A DNA stretch of 64,000 nt from Actinoplanes sp. TFC3. Its GTDB lineage: Bacteria > Actinomycetota > Actinomycetes > Mycobacteriales > Micromonosporaceae. Both the position numbers and the translations under genes were made by a program. Positions 1 to 8,193 of the stretch are shown here, piece after piece. Under the pieces are notes generated by a model that was given only the letters and a program-made list of their open reading frames with translations, ran no database searches and was not told where the DNA came from. Position 1 is the stretch's first letter, and each line of letters begins with the position of its first letter. Location of the stretch: assembly GCF_001553785.1 (NCBI RefSeq), contig NZ_LOJP01000002.1:801469-865468 (forward strand). The letters run 5' to 3'.

Positions 1-114
1 GAGAGCGTGTTCCTGGAGCTGACCGGCACTGCGCCGGTGGCGGGCGAGCACCGCCAGGTGGACCAGACGATCATGTCGCCCACCGGGGCGGCCCCGGGCG
101 GGTGGGGACGATGA
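1..114 (+). CDS. ABC transporter ATP-binding protein, C-terminal end only
   Basis: The window opens inside this gene; only the last 37 codons and the TGA are present. The reading frame begins ESVFLELTG, a phrase typical of the extreme C-terminus of ABC-2-type exporter ATPases, and finishes with a Gly/Pro-rich tail. Its TGA overlaps the ATG of the following permease by 4 nt (ATGA at 111-114), so the two are translationally coupled and should form one exporter. The nucleotide-binding motifs lie outside the window, so the assignment rests on the tail and the operon context. Confidence 0.7.
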   Translation, partial: ESVFLELTGTAPVAGEHRQVDQTIMSPTGAAPGGWGR

Positions 115-1100
115 GCCTGTACACAGCGGAAACCCGGCGGCTGACCAAGCGCCGGTTCACCCGGTTCTTCCTGCTGGGCGTGGTGCTCGTGCTGGCCGCG
201 GTCGCGGTCGGCATGTTCATCACCAACGAGAAGAGCACTCCCGAGACGGTCGCCGCGGCTCAGCGGGAGGCCGACCAGAACTACCAGTCGGCGCTGCAGC
301 AAGCGGCCCAGGACAAAGCGGCGTGTGAGGCGCAGGCGAACCCGCAGGACAACTGCGCGGACATGTGGCAGCCGCAGCCGTCGGACTTCCAAGCCGAATG
401 GTTCATGCCGGCCACATTCAACTTCCGCAAGCAGTTCCCCGACATGCTCACCACGCTGGCCGCGATCCTGGCGGTGATGGCGTTCGTCATCGGCGCGTCG
501 TTCGTGGGGGCGGAGTGGAACAGCGGCGGCATGATGAACCTGCTGCTCTGGCGGCCCCGGCGCCTGCAGGTGCTGGGCACCAAACTCGGCGCGCTGCTGG
601 TGGCGCTGACCGCGGTGACCGCGGTGCTGTCGGCGATCTGGACCGGCATCTTCACCGTGATCGCCAACCTGCGCGGCTCGACGGAGTCGATGACCTCCGG
701 GGCGTGGCAGTCCATTGCGCTGATGGAATTGCGCGGGTTGGTTGTGGTGCTGGCCGCCGGGGCGATCGGCTTCGGGCTGGCCTCGATCGGCCGGCACACC
801 GCGGTGGCGATGGGCGTGGCCATTGGCGTGGTGGTGGTGTTCCAGTTCGGCCTCGGCACCGTGCTGGCTCTGGCCCAGGTCAAGTTTGTCGACGCGTATC
901 TGATCCCGGCGTGGGCCGTGGCCTGGATGAACAAGGAAGTGAAGCTGGAGGACTACAACTCCTGCGTGCCCGGCCCGAACGGGTGTGAAGCGGACACGTT
1001 GACGCTGACCTGGCCGATGGCGGGTGGGCTGCTGGCCGCCGTCGTCATTGTCGTCGTCGGCGTGACGATGTGGACGATGCGTAAGCGTGACATCACATGA
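111..1100 (+). CDS. ABC-2 type transporter permease
   Basis: Integral membrane subunit of an exporter, partner of the ATPase that ends at 114. The 329-residue protein starts MSLYTAETRR with a basic cytoplasmic stretch, then a first hydrophobic helix around residues 17-37. A long polar, extracytoplasmic loop rich in Gln and Ala follows (about 40-105) with a few cysteines, then about five further membrane helices, ending with a basic RKRD tail. This is the usual plan of ABC-2 permeases with a large first external loop. The ATG at 111 was preferred to an in-frame GTG at 102 because it overlaps the upstream stop by 4 nt and has a GGTGGGG ribosome site before it. The substrate cannot be told from sequence. 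Confidence 0.85.
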   Translation: MSLYTAETRRLTKRRFTRFFLLGVVLVLAAVAVGMFITNEKSTPETVAAAQREADQNYQSALQQAAQDKAACEAQANPQDNCADMWQPQPSDFQAEWFMPATFNFRKQFPDMLTTLAAILAVMAFVIGASFVGAEWNSGGMMNLLLWRPRRLQVLGTKLGALLVALTAVTAVLSAIWTGIFTVIANLRGSTESMTSGAWQSIALMELRGLVVVLAAGAIGFGLASIGRHTAVAMGVAIGVVVVFQFGLGTVLALAQVKFVDAYLIPAWAVAWMNKEVKLEDYNSCVPGPNGCEADTLTLTWPMAGGLLAAVVIVVVGVTMWTMRKRDIT

Positions 1101-1126
1101 GGTGACATTGCCGTGAAGGCAAGCGA

Positions 1127-1166
1127 GGGGGATCGCCGGCTGCAAGTATTACGGCGGTCCCCCTTT
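1127..1166 (+). terminator. Rho-independent type terminator after the ABC permease
   Basis: A 12-bp stem (1127-1138 with 1152-1163, one G-U pair) encloses a 13-nt loop and is followed by three T residues. It begins 26 nt after the permease stop and ends before the next start, so it probably ends the exporter transcript. Confidence 0.7.
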
Positions 1167-1192
1167 CGTGTGCGCTTTGTCGAGGACACCTC

Positions 1193-1477
1193 ATGCAGCC
1201 AGAAGAACCTCATGTGCCCGCGCCCCGGGAGGGCGAGGAACGGACCTCCGGGCTGTCCGAGCGCGAGGTGCAGATCCTGGCGTTCGAGCAGAAATGGTGG
1301 AAGCACGCCGGCTCCAAGGAGCAGGCGATCCGCGACCGGTTCGGGCTCTCCTCCACCCGCTACTACCAGCTCCTGAACGCCCTGCTGGACAACCCGGCGG
1401 CGCTGGAGCACGACCCCGTCCTGGTCGGCCGCCTGCGCCGCCTGCGCTCCACCCGGGCGCGCACCCGCCGGCGCTAG
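1193..1477 (+). CDS. DUF3263 domain protein (small helix-turn-helix-like)
   Basis: A 94-residue protein of the actinobacterial DUF3263 family. The core (about residues 20-75) reads LSEREVQILAFEQKWW, then KEQAIRDRFGLSSTRYYQLL, the family signature; it looks like a small winged-helix or sigma-4-like DNA-binding fold, although the function is not established. The C-terminus is strongly basic (RRLRSTRARTRRR), compatible with nucleic-acid binding. The ATG at 1193 has a GAGGA ribosome site. It lies between a terminator and the convergent AAA ATPase, whose stop is only 3 nt beyond its own, and is probably monocistronic. Confidence 0.8.
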   Translation: MQPEEPHVPAPREGEERTSGLSEREVQILAFEQKWWKHAGSKEQAIRDRFGLSSTRYYQLLNALLDNPAALEHDPVLVGRLRRLRSTRARTRRR

Positions 1478-1480
1478 AGA

Positions 1481-3679
1481 TCAGCCTGGCGCGTGCGTCG
1501 ACGCGTACGCCTCCAGCCAAGCAACCTGCACCGGATCGAGCGACGCCCGCACCCGCTTGCGTGCGGTAGCCACATGCCCGGCGGTGACCGTGGTGGCGTC
1601 CAGCGACTCGCGCATCGCCGCCAGCGCCGCCTCTCGCACCAGCGCCGCGCAGTCCGCCGCCGAGAAGCCCTCCAGGTCCGAGCCGAGCGCGTCGAGATCC
1701 ACCGCCTCGTCCAGCGGCACCGACTTCGCCGACGCGCGCAGGATCGCCGCGCGGGCCTCGGCGTCCGGTGGCGGTACGAACACCAGGCGTTCGAGCCGGC
1801 CGGGGCGCAGCAGCGCCGGGTCGATCAGGTCGGGCCGGTTGGTCGCCCCGATCACCACCACGTTGCGCAGCGACTCGACGCCGTCCAGTTCGGTCAGCAG
1901 CGCGGCCACCACCCGGTCGGTCGTCCCGCCGTCGGTAGCCTGCCCGCGGGTCGGGGCGAGCGCGTCGACCTCGTCCAGGAACACCAGCGTCGGGGCGGCT
2001 TCGCGGGCCCGCCGGAACAGCTCGCGCACCGCCCGCTCGCTGTCACCGACCCACTTGCTGAGCAGCTCGGCGCCCTTGACCGAGAGCACGTTGGCCTTGC
2101 CCGTGCCCGCGATCGCCTTGACCAGGTAAGTCTTGCCGCACCCGGGCGGGCCGTAGAGCAGCACGCCCCGCGGCGGCTGCACTCCCAGCCGGGCGAAGGT
2201 GTCCGGGTAGGTCAGCGGCCACAGCACCGACTCGGTGAGCACCTCCTTGACCTCGGCCATGTCGCCGACGTCGTCGAGGGTCACCTGCGCGACCTCCAGC
2301 GTGGACTCCGCCATCGAGGTCGGGCGCACCACGTCCAGCGCGGCTTCGAAGTCGGCCATCGCCACCGTGGGTGACTCCGCCTCCTTCTGCCGAAGCGCCG
2401 CGTGCACCCCGGCCTCCCGCGCCAATGCCCCCAGGTCGGCGGCCACAAAACCAGGAGTGCGACCGGCAACATCATCCAGCCGGACGTCCTCAGCCAACGG
2501 CATCCCCCGGGTCAGCACCCGCAGTTGTTCCCGCCGCATCGCCGCATCCGGCAGAGGCACCGCGAGCTGCACAGCCAGCAGGTCCGGCGCCCGCAGCGAC
2601 GGGTCGACCGACTCCGGGCGGCTGGTCGTGCAGACCACCGCCGCACCCGAACCGACCAGGTCGGTGAGCACCTGGCGGAACACGGTGGCCAGCGGGCCGG
2701 GCTCGTCGCGAGGAGCCAGCGCCTCGACGTCGCTGATCAGCAGCACCCCGCGCGCGGTCGCCTTCAGGTCCCGGGCCACATTGCGCAGCCGGGTGGCAGC
2801 CGCGTCATTGGTCAGCGCGGCGAGCTCCGGGCCCCACACCGCGTGCACCTGCGCGCCCACGCCAGCGGCGACCGCACGGATCAGCGCCGACTTGCCGGAG
2901 CCGGCCGGACCGGTGACCAGCACTCCCAGCGACACCGTGGTGCCCAGGCGGCTGAGCACCTCGTGGTGGTTGAAGCCGAGATCGAGCAGCTCGGTCAGCT
3001 CCTGCGCCTGGGTGCGCAGCCCGGGCAGGTCGTCCAGGCTGGGCGGAGGCAGCGCCGGGTCGGTCGAAGCCGGGACCTGCGCGGCGGCGACGGAGGGCTG
3101 CTGTGGACGTACCGGTGCGGAATTCTGACCTTGCCACCCCACCACCGTGTCCATCGTGACCAGCGCGCCCTCCTGGTCCTCAACCGACACGACCTGCAGG
3201 AGCTGGCTGGTCCAGAGGTAGCCCACCCGGTTGGCCAGACTGCGCCGCGCGCCCTCGACCAGCGCCTGATAGCCGGGCACGTCCTGCGGCAGCAGCGACA
3301 CGTCATCGCCGGCAGTGACCATCTTGCCCAGCAGCGCCAGGCGCAGCATCTCGTTGGTCACCACCGCGGTGATCTCGACCGGACCGGCCAGCGTGACCCG
3401 GCGGGCGGCCACCACTGGCACCGGCGTCACCGTCACCTCGTCGCCGTCGCGTAGCTGCAGGTTGCCGATGGTCAGGTCGTCGGCGTAGAGCGCCGCGCGG
3501 CTGGCCCCCGCCTCGGCCCTGCCCACCACCGCGGCCGTGGTCCGGCGCCCGGCCAGCTGCACCGGATCGCCGTTGTTGAGATCGAGCGCCGCCATCACCT
3601 CGGGATGCAGCCGGACGATGCCGCGGCGGGGCAGCTGGCCGGGGCGTTCGTGCACGGTCAGCGTCAAGTCGTCGGGCAC
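1481..3679 (-). CDS. CDC48-type AAA ATPase with two AAA domains
   Basis: A 732-residue actinobacterial relative of VAT/p97, expected to unfold or remodel proteins in the cytoplasm. An N-terminal double-psi-barrel-like domain (about 1-90) and a second N-subdomain (about 90-185) are followed by a Pro-rich linker. The first AAA domain has Walker A GPAGSGKS at 257-264. The second has GPPGCGKT at 510-517, Walker B FLDEVD at 567-572 and an arginine-finger region LLRPGRLE. The first domain is degenerate: its Walker B position reads SDVE instead of DEVD, and the RPGR arginine fingers are replaced by LRAPD, so it may bind but hardly hydrolyse ATP. GTG at 3679 is chosen because a GGAAGG ribosome site precedes it and homology starts there; a longer frame exists up to 3778. 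It is divergent from the lipoprotein at 3757. Confidence 0.88.
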   Translation of the reverse strand: MPDDLTLTVHERPGQLPRRGIVRLHPEVMAALDLNNGDPVQLAGRRTTAAVVGRAEAGASRAALYADDLTIGNLQLRDGDEVTVTPVPVVAARRVTLAGPVEITAVVTNEMLRLALLGKMVTAGDDVSLLPQDVPGYQALVEGARRSLANRVGYLWTSQLLQVVSVEDQEGALVTMDTVVGWQGQNSAPVRPQQPSVAAAQVPASTDPALPPPSLDDLPGLRTQAQELTELLDLGFNHHEVLSRLGTTVSLGVLVTGPAGSGKSALIRAVAAGVGAQVHAVWGPELAALTNDAAATRLRNVARDLKATARGVLLISDVEALAPRDEPGPLATVFRQVLTDLVGSGAAVVCTTSRPESVDPSLRAPDLLAVQLAVPLPDAAMRREQLRVLTRGMPLAEDVRLDDVAGRTPGFVAADLGALAREAGVHAALRQKEAESPTVAMADFEAALDVVRPTSMAESTLEVAQVTLDDVGDMAEVKEVLTESVLWPLTYPDTFARLGVQPPRGVLLYGPPGCGKTYLVKAIAGTGKANVLSVKGAELLSKWVGDSERAVRELFRRAREAAPTLVFLDEVDALAPTRGQATDGGTTDRVVAALLTELDGVESLRNVVVIGATNRPDLIDPALLRPGRLERLVFVPPPDAEARAAILRASAKSVPLDEAVDLDALGSDLEGFSAADCAALVREAALAAMRESLDATTVTAGHVATARKRVRASLDPVQVAWLEAYASTHAPG

Positions 3680-3756
3680 CGGGGAACCTTCCGTCGAACT
3701 GGAGGTACTAGGTTGACACGCTATCGCCGTCAGCCGAGCCGGGGAGGCCCACCGCC

Positions 3757-4380
3757 ATGAGGCACCGTCGAATCGCACTCACCGTCACCGCGATTGCCCT
3801 GCTGGGCGTGGCGGCCTGCGGGAATGACTCCGATGATGACGCGGGAGCGTTCGTCAATCCATCAGCGGCGGCATCCACGGCCGCGCCCGCCGCCGAACCC
3901 TCCGCGCCCACGGCCAAGAACGGGCAGGCCCCGGTGGGCAAGGACGCGAAGACGGCGACCGATGTGGTCTCGGCTTCCGGCCTCGGGCCGTACCTGACGG
4001 GCGTCGCGCAAGCGGACCTGGCGTCGGCCAAGCTGATCGGAAAGACCAAGAAGGTCGATAAATGTACGGCCGCAGCGGGCCTGAGCAAGTACCGCGCCCC
4101 GGCCCTGGCGTTCAACGACGGCAAGCTGACCCGCATCTCGATCACCAGCACCAAGGTCAAGACCGCGGGCGGCGCCAAGGTCGGCATGTCCTACGACGAG
4201 GTCAAGAAGTTGTACCCGAACGGCAAGCAGCTCGACAACTGGGTCGGCGCGAGCGCCTGGTACACCGCCGAGGGCGGCAACGGGCTGCTGTTCAAGATCG
4301 CCGACGGCAAGGTGAGCGCCATCGACGCGGGCCAGGGCGAGGCTGTGCAGTTCGCGTACACCGATCAGCAGGGTTGCTAG
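3757..4380 (+). CDS. Secreted lipoprotein of unknown function
   Basis: A 207-residue predicted lipoprotein. The N-terminus has basic residues, a hydrophobic stretch and the lipobox LGVAAC, with the modified cysteine at residue 21. An acidic/Ala-Pro linker to about residue 65 leads into a compact domain with conserved-looking phrases such as LGPYLTG, VGMSYDEVKKLYPNGK and GLLFKIADGKVSAIDAG. Known families with this kind of repeat architecture track weak ligand-binding folds, but no family was recognised with confidence. ATG 3757 follows a GGGGAGG ribosome site. It sits between the divergent AAA ATPase and the hydrolase-ABC fusion gene 61 nt downstream. Confidence 0.75.
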   Translation: MRHRRIALTVTAIALLGVAACGNDSDDDAGAFVNPSAAASTAAPAAEPSAPTAKNGQAPVGKDAKTATDVVSASGLGPYLTGVAQADLASAKLIGKTKKVDKCTAAAGLSKYRAPALAFNDGKLTRISITSTKVKTAGGAKVGMSYDEVKKLYPNGKQLDNWVGASAWYTAEGGNGLLFKIADGKVSAIDAGQGEAVQFAYTDQQGC

Positions 4381-4428
4381 TAGTCCTCTTCCGGCCACGT
4401 TCACAGGTCTTGCTCAGGGGGGCCGGGC

Positions 4429-4434
4429 TAGCGT
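4429..4434 (+). promoter_or_regulatory. Putative -10 element of a leaderless transcript (hydrolase-ABC fusion)
   Basis: TAGCGT lies 7 nt before the ATG at 4442, the spacing expected when transcription starts at or next to the start codon. No Shine-Dalgarno is seen in between. The same GGCTAGCGTTGC context recurs before radA (58554). No convincing -35 was found. Confidence 0.45.
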
Positions 4435-4441
4435 TGCGGTC

Positions 4442-7135
4442 ATGTTTGCCCTGACGGCCCGGCTGCGCCGTGTCTTCTCCCGCCCGACGCGGCGCCGGGT
4501 CATCGCCGGTGGTGCCGTGCTGGTGCTCGTAGCCGCGCTGGTGACCTGGGCAGCGCTGCCCGAACGGCACTCGTGGACGGCTACCGACCAGATGGTGAGC
4601 GTGCTGTCCGGACCCTCGGGCACCGAGCCGGTCGCCCTGGACACCCGCTTCTACCTGCCCGAGGATCACGACGGCAAGGTCCCGGCGGTGCTGCTGGCGC
4701 ATGGCTTCGGGGGTACGAAGGAGTCCGTCAGCGATGACGCCGAGTCGCTGGCCGACCGGGGTTACGCGGTGCTGACCTGGACCGCGCGCGGCTTCGGGCG
4801 CAGCGCCGGCGAGATCCACCTCGACAACCCCGACTATGAGATCAAAGACGGTCAACGGCTGCTCGACTGGCTGGCCGCGCGGCCCGAGGTGCGCACCGAC
4901 GCGGCCGGGGACCCGCGGGTGGGCGTGGTCGGCGGCTCGTACGGTGGGGCGCTCGCACTGATGCTGGCCGCCCAGGACGCCCGGGTCGACGCCATCGTGC
5001 CGATGATCACCTGGAACGACCTGAGCACGTCGTTCTTCCCCGGCGGGGTGTTCAAGAAGAACTGGGCCGGGTTGTTCTTCACCTCCGGCTCCGACGCCGG
5101 CAACCCGGCTTGCGGGCGCTTCGCCGAAGACGTGTGCGCGGCCTACCTCAAGATGGCGACCACAGGAACCCCGGACGCGGCCACCACGGCGTTGCTGCGC
5201 AAGTCCAGCCCGGCCGGGTACCTGACCCGGATCAAGGCGCCCACGCTGCTCATCCAGGGTGCTGTCGACACGCTGTTCCCCCTGTCCGAGGCCGACGCCA
5301 ACGCCAAGGGCATCGCCGCCACCGGCACCCCGGTGCGGGTCGCCTGGTTCACCGGCGGGCACGACGGCGGGGTGGGCCCGAAGACCGATCAGGATCGGAC
5401 CAGGTTCCTGACCGCCGAGTGGCTCGACCACTACGTGAAGGGCGACGGGCCGGCCCCGGAGAACAGCTTCACGTACTCGCGGGTGGCGGGTTTCAGCGCG
5501 CTGGACCGGGGGCTGGTCACCAACGGTTACTCCGATCCGACGTACCCGGGAATCGGCGGAACCGGTCGCACCGACGTTGCCGTGACCGGTGCGGCGCAAC
5601 AGATCGCGGCTCCGCCGAACGGCAACCCCGGCGCCCTGTCCTCGCTGCCCGGCGTGGGGGGCCAGCTCAGCTCGCTGCTCGGCGGCGTGGCCGGCGACCT
5701 GGGCGGGCAGCACGCCACGTTCGCCTCCGCGCCGGTCGGCACTGCGATAGAGGTGGTCGGCTCGCCGCAGGTCAAGCTGCGGGTGGCCGCGGCGACCGGT
5801 TCGGCGACCGTGTTCGTCAAGCTCTACGACGTCGACCCCACCGGCACCGAGACGCTGAGCGGCGGGTTGATCGCCCCGGTCCGGCTGACCGGCCTGGCCA
5901 AGGACATCGCCGCGGCCCAACCGGTCACTGTGACGCTGCCGGCCATCGTGCGCCGCATCGATCAGGGCCACACGGTACGGGTGGTGGTCGCCACCACCGA
6001 TCAGGCGTTCCTGACCCCGGCCGCCCCAGCCGGGTACACGGTGGCCGTGGAGCCCGCGGTGTCGCTGCCCACGGTGGTCGGCACGCCGATCGCGAACCCG
6101 CAGGTGATCTGGCGCTGGGTGCTGCTCAGTGCGCTGGTGGTCATCGCGCTGGGGGCGGCAGCCGCCTACTGGCTGACCCGCCGGCGCCCGACCGCCCCGG
6201 TCGAGGAGTTCGCTGAGACCCCGCTGGTGGTCCGTGACCTGCGCAAGGCGTACGCGGACGGGTTCGTGGCGGTCGAGAAGGTCGCCTTCACAGTGCAACG
6301 CGGGCAGGTAGTGGGTCTGCTCGGCCCGAACGGCGCCGGCAAGACGACCACGCTGCGGGTGCTGATGGGCCTGACCATGCCCACCTCCGGCGATGCCCTG
6401 GTGTTCGGCCAGCGCCTGGTCCCCGGGGCACCGATCCTGTCGCGGGTCGGTGCGCTGGTCGAGGGCCCCGGCTTCCTGCCCCACCTGACCGGGTACGAGA
6501 ACCTGCAGGCGTACTGGCGGGCCACCGGCCGGCCGCTGGCGGAGGCCCACTTCGACGAGGCGCTGGAGATCGCCGGCCTGGGTGAGTCGGTGCACCGGCG
6601 GACCAAGAACTACAGCCACGGCATGCGCCAGCGCCTAGCCATCGCCCAAGCCATGCTTGGCCTGCCGGAGCTGCTGGTACTCGACGAACCCACGGATGGT
6701 TTGGACCCCCCGCAGATCGCCGAGATGCGCCGGGTGCTCAAGCGCTACGCCACCGACGGGAGGGCGGTGCTGGTCTCCAGCCACCTGCTCGCCGAGGTGG
6801 AGCAGACCTGCACGCACGCGGTAGTGGTGAACAAGGGCCGCATCGTCGCCTCCGGCCCGGTCGATGACATCGTCGGCGAGTCCCCGTCGGTGCAGCTCAG
6901 CGTCTCCGACGTGGCGGTGGCCTCGACGGTGCTGGCTGGGCTCAACGTCCGCGACGTCCGCCGCGACGGTCCCGCAGATCTGATCGTGGACATGAACGGC
7001 ACACCTCGCGAGGAGGTGGTGGCCTCGCTGGTGCGTGCGGGCGTCGGGGTGGACCGCGTGGTGCCGCGCCGCCGCCTTGAGGACGCCTTCCTGGCCCTGG
7101 TGGGCGACAACTCCCGAGGAAGTGGAGACCGATGA
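4442..7135 (+). CDS. Fusion of a membrane-anchored CocE/S15-like alpha/beta hydrolase with an ABC exporter ATPase
   Basis: An 897-residue two-part protein. A membrane helix at about 20-38 precedes an alpha/beta hydrolase of the CocE/X-Pro dipeptidyl-peptidase type. It has nucleophile Ser166 in GGSYGG, probable acid Asp276 (GAVDTLFP) and His307 (TGGHDGG), then a jelly-roll-like beta domain to about 545. A second helix (about 557-577) returns to the cytoplasm, followed by a complete ABC ATPase: Walker A GPNGAGKTT 628-636, signature YSHGMRQ 724-730, Walker B LLVLDEP 744-750. The topology puts the hydrolase outside and the ATPase inside. The permease at 7132 overlaps its stop by 4 nt, so together they form an exporter with a built-in surface hydrolase. 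The fusion recurs in actinobacteria as far as I know, but no substrate is established; processing or detoxifying an exported ester or peptide is inference. Confidence 0.88.
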   Translation: MFALTARLRRVFSRPTRRRVIAGGAVLVLVAALVTWAALPERHSWTATDQMVSVLSGPSGTEPVALDTRFYLPEDHDGKVPAVLLAHGFGGTKESVSDDAESLADRGYAVLTWTARGFGRSAGEIHLDNPDYEIKDGQRLLDWLAARPEVRTDAAGDPRVGVVGGSYGGALALMLAAQDARVDAIVPMITWNDLSTSFFPGGVFKKNWAGLFFTSGSDAGNPACGRFAEDVCAAYLKMATTGTPDAATTALLRKSSPAGYLTRIKAPTLLIQGAVDTLFPLSEADANAKGIAATGTPVRVAWFTGGHDGGVGPKTDQDRTRFLTAEWLDHYVKGDGPAPENSFTYSRVAGFSALDRGLVTNGYSDPTYPGIGGTGRTDVAVTGAAQQIAAPPNGNPGALSSLPGVGGQLSSLLGGVAGDLGGQHATFASAPVGTAIEVVGSPQVKLRVAAATGSATVFVKLYDVDPTGTETLSGGLIAPVRLTGLAKDIAAAQPVTVTLPAIVRRIDQGHTVRVVVATTDQAFLTPAAPAGYTVAVEPAVSLPTVVGTPIANPQVIWRWVLLSALVVIALGAAAAYWLTRRRPTAPVEEFAETPLVVRDLRKAYADGFVAVEKVAFTVQRGQVVGLLGPNGAGKTTTLRVLMGLTMPTSGDALVFGQRLVPGAPILSRVGALVEGPGFLPHLTGYENLQAYWRATGRPLAEAHFDEALEIAGLGESVHRRTKNYSHGMRQRLAIAQAMLGLPELLVLDEPTDGLDPPQIAEMRRVLKRYATDGRAVLVSSHLLAEVEQTCTHAVVVNKGRIVASGPVDDIVGESPSVQLSVSDVAVASTVLAGLNVRDVRRDGPADLIVDMNGTPREEVVASLVRAGVGVDRVVPRRRLEDAFLALVGDNSRGSGDR

Positions 7136-7977
7136 TCTCGGGCTACTCGCCATCCCGGACCCTGCCGATCGGCGCGGAGATCCGGCGTCAGGCGTCGCGG
7201 CGCCGTACCCAATTGGCCCTGGGCTTCATGGTCCTGCTGCCCTTGATCATCCTGCTGGCCTTCGAGTTCGGCGGCGGCGACGATGACGACAACGGCGGTG
7301 GCGCCTTCTCCTCGCTGGTCGACCTGGCCACCTCGGGCGGCCTGAACTTCACCCTGTTCGCGCTGTTCGTGTCATCGAGCTTCCTGCTGGTCGTGGTGGT
7401 GGCCCTGTTCTGCGGCGATACTGTCGCCTCCGAAGCCAGTTGGGGCAGCCTGCGCTACCTGCTGGCCATTCCGGTGCCGCGCGCCCGCCTGCTGGCGGTC
7501 AAGCTGGTGGTGGCGCTGGGCTACTCGCTGACCGCGCTGCTGACGCTGGCCGGGACGGCGCTGCTGGTCGGCACGCTGCGCTACGGCTGGCATCCCCTGG
7601 GAAGCACGGTGGCTGCGGAGATTCCGGCCGGCGAGGGGTTGCTGCGCTTACTGGGCATTCTCGGATACTTGGCGGTGATGCTGCTCGGGGTGGCCGGGCT
7701 GGCGTTCCTGCTGTCGGTGCTGACCGACGCGGCGCTGGGAGCGGTCGGCGGCGCGGTCCTGCTCTGGATCCTGTCGAGCATCCTGGACCAGATCACGGCA
7801 CTCGGCGGGATCCGCAACTTCCTGCCCACGCACTACAGCGACGCCTGGCTGGGTCTGCTGTCGACACCCATGCAGACCGACGACGTGGTGAAGGGGGCGA
7901 TTTCGGCGGTTTGCTATGCGGCGGTGTTCTGGTCGATGGCGTTCTACCGCTTCACCCGCAAGGACGTGACGTCCTAG
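7132..7977 (+). CDS. ABC-2 type transporter permease
   Basis: A 281-residue membrane protein, permease partner of the preceding fusion ATPase, whose stop it overlaps (ATGA). It has a short basic N-terminus (GAEIRRQASRRRTQ), helix 1 at about 24-42, an acidic Asp-rich loop (GGGDDDDNGGG), then about five more hydrophobic segments including a long stretch around the middle (LLRLLGILGYLAVMLLGV). It ends RFTRKDVTS, close to the KRDIT ending of the permease at 1100. That similarity suggests the two exporters in the first 8 kb are paralogous. The transported substrate is unknown. Confidence 0.85.
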   Translation: MISGYSPSRTLPIGAEIRRQASRRRTQLALGFMVLLPLIILLAFEFGGGDDDDNGGGAFSSLVDLATSGGLNFTLFALFVSSSFLLVVVVALFCGDTVASEASWGSLRYLLAIPVPRARLLAVKLVVALGYSLTALLTLAGTALLVGTLRYGWHPLGSTVAAEIPAGEGLLRLLGILGYLAVMLLGVAGLAFLLSVLTDAALGAVGGAVLLWILSSILDQITALGGIRNFLPTHYSDAWLGLLSTPMQTDDVVKGAISAVCYAAVFWSMAFYRFTRKDVTS

Positions 7978-8019
7978 GGGAGACATATCGAACGGCGCCC
8001 GGATGCGGCTTATCTCCGG

Positions 8020-8193
8020 CTACGGCGATGACCTGCGTCCCGGCTGGAGCGGGAAGCGCAGCACGATGTCGTCGCCGAGGCGGAAGAGGGCGTTGACCGT
8101 GCCGTGCGAGAGCACTGGTCGTACCGGTAAATGCCGCCATTCGGGAAATTGCGCCGCGACCAGGGCGGTGACCTGGGCCGCGGTTACCGTCAC
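8020..8193 (-). pseudogene. N-terminal fragment of an aminoglycoside-phosphotransferase (APH) family gene
   Basis: A GTG at 8193 overlaps the DeoR stop (GTGA) and opens a 57-codon frame that ends in TAG at 8020-8022. Its sequence, with QFPEWRHLPV, then GTVNALFRLGDDIVLRFP, is the typical beginning of APH-family kinases of about 290 residues: substrate-pocket start and first strands of the N-lobe. Homology stops after FPLQPG. No catalytic loop or later kinase motif follows before the exporter operon ends at 7977. It is therefore a truncated remnant that was probably once translationally coupled behind the DeoR regulator. Confidence 0.7.

Noticed and set aside
3713..3718. TTGACA hexamer in the AAA/lipoprotein intergenic region as a -35
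   Set aside because: No -10-like hexamer is found at 16-19 bp on the plus strand, so no promoter is claimed.
4292..6619. Long open minus-strand frame of 775 codons opposite the hydrolase-ABC gene
   Set aside because: It is rich in His, Arg, Gln and Gly in the manner of antisense frames in high-GC DNA and matches no family, while the plus strand has full catalytic and ABC motifs.
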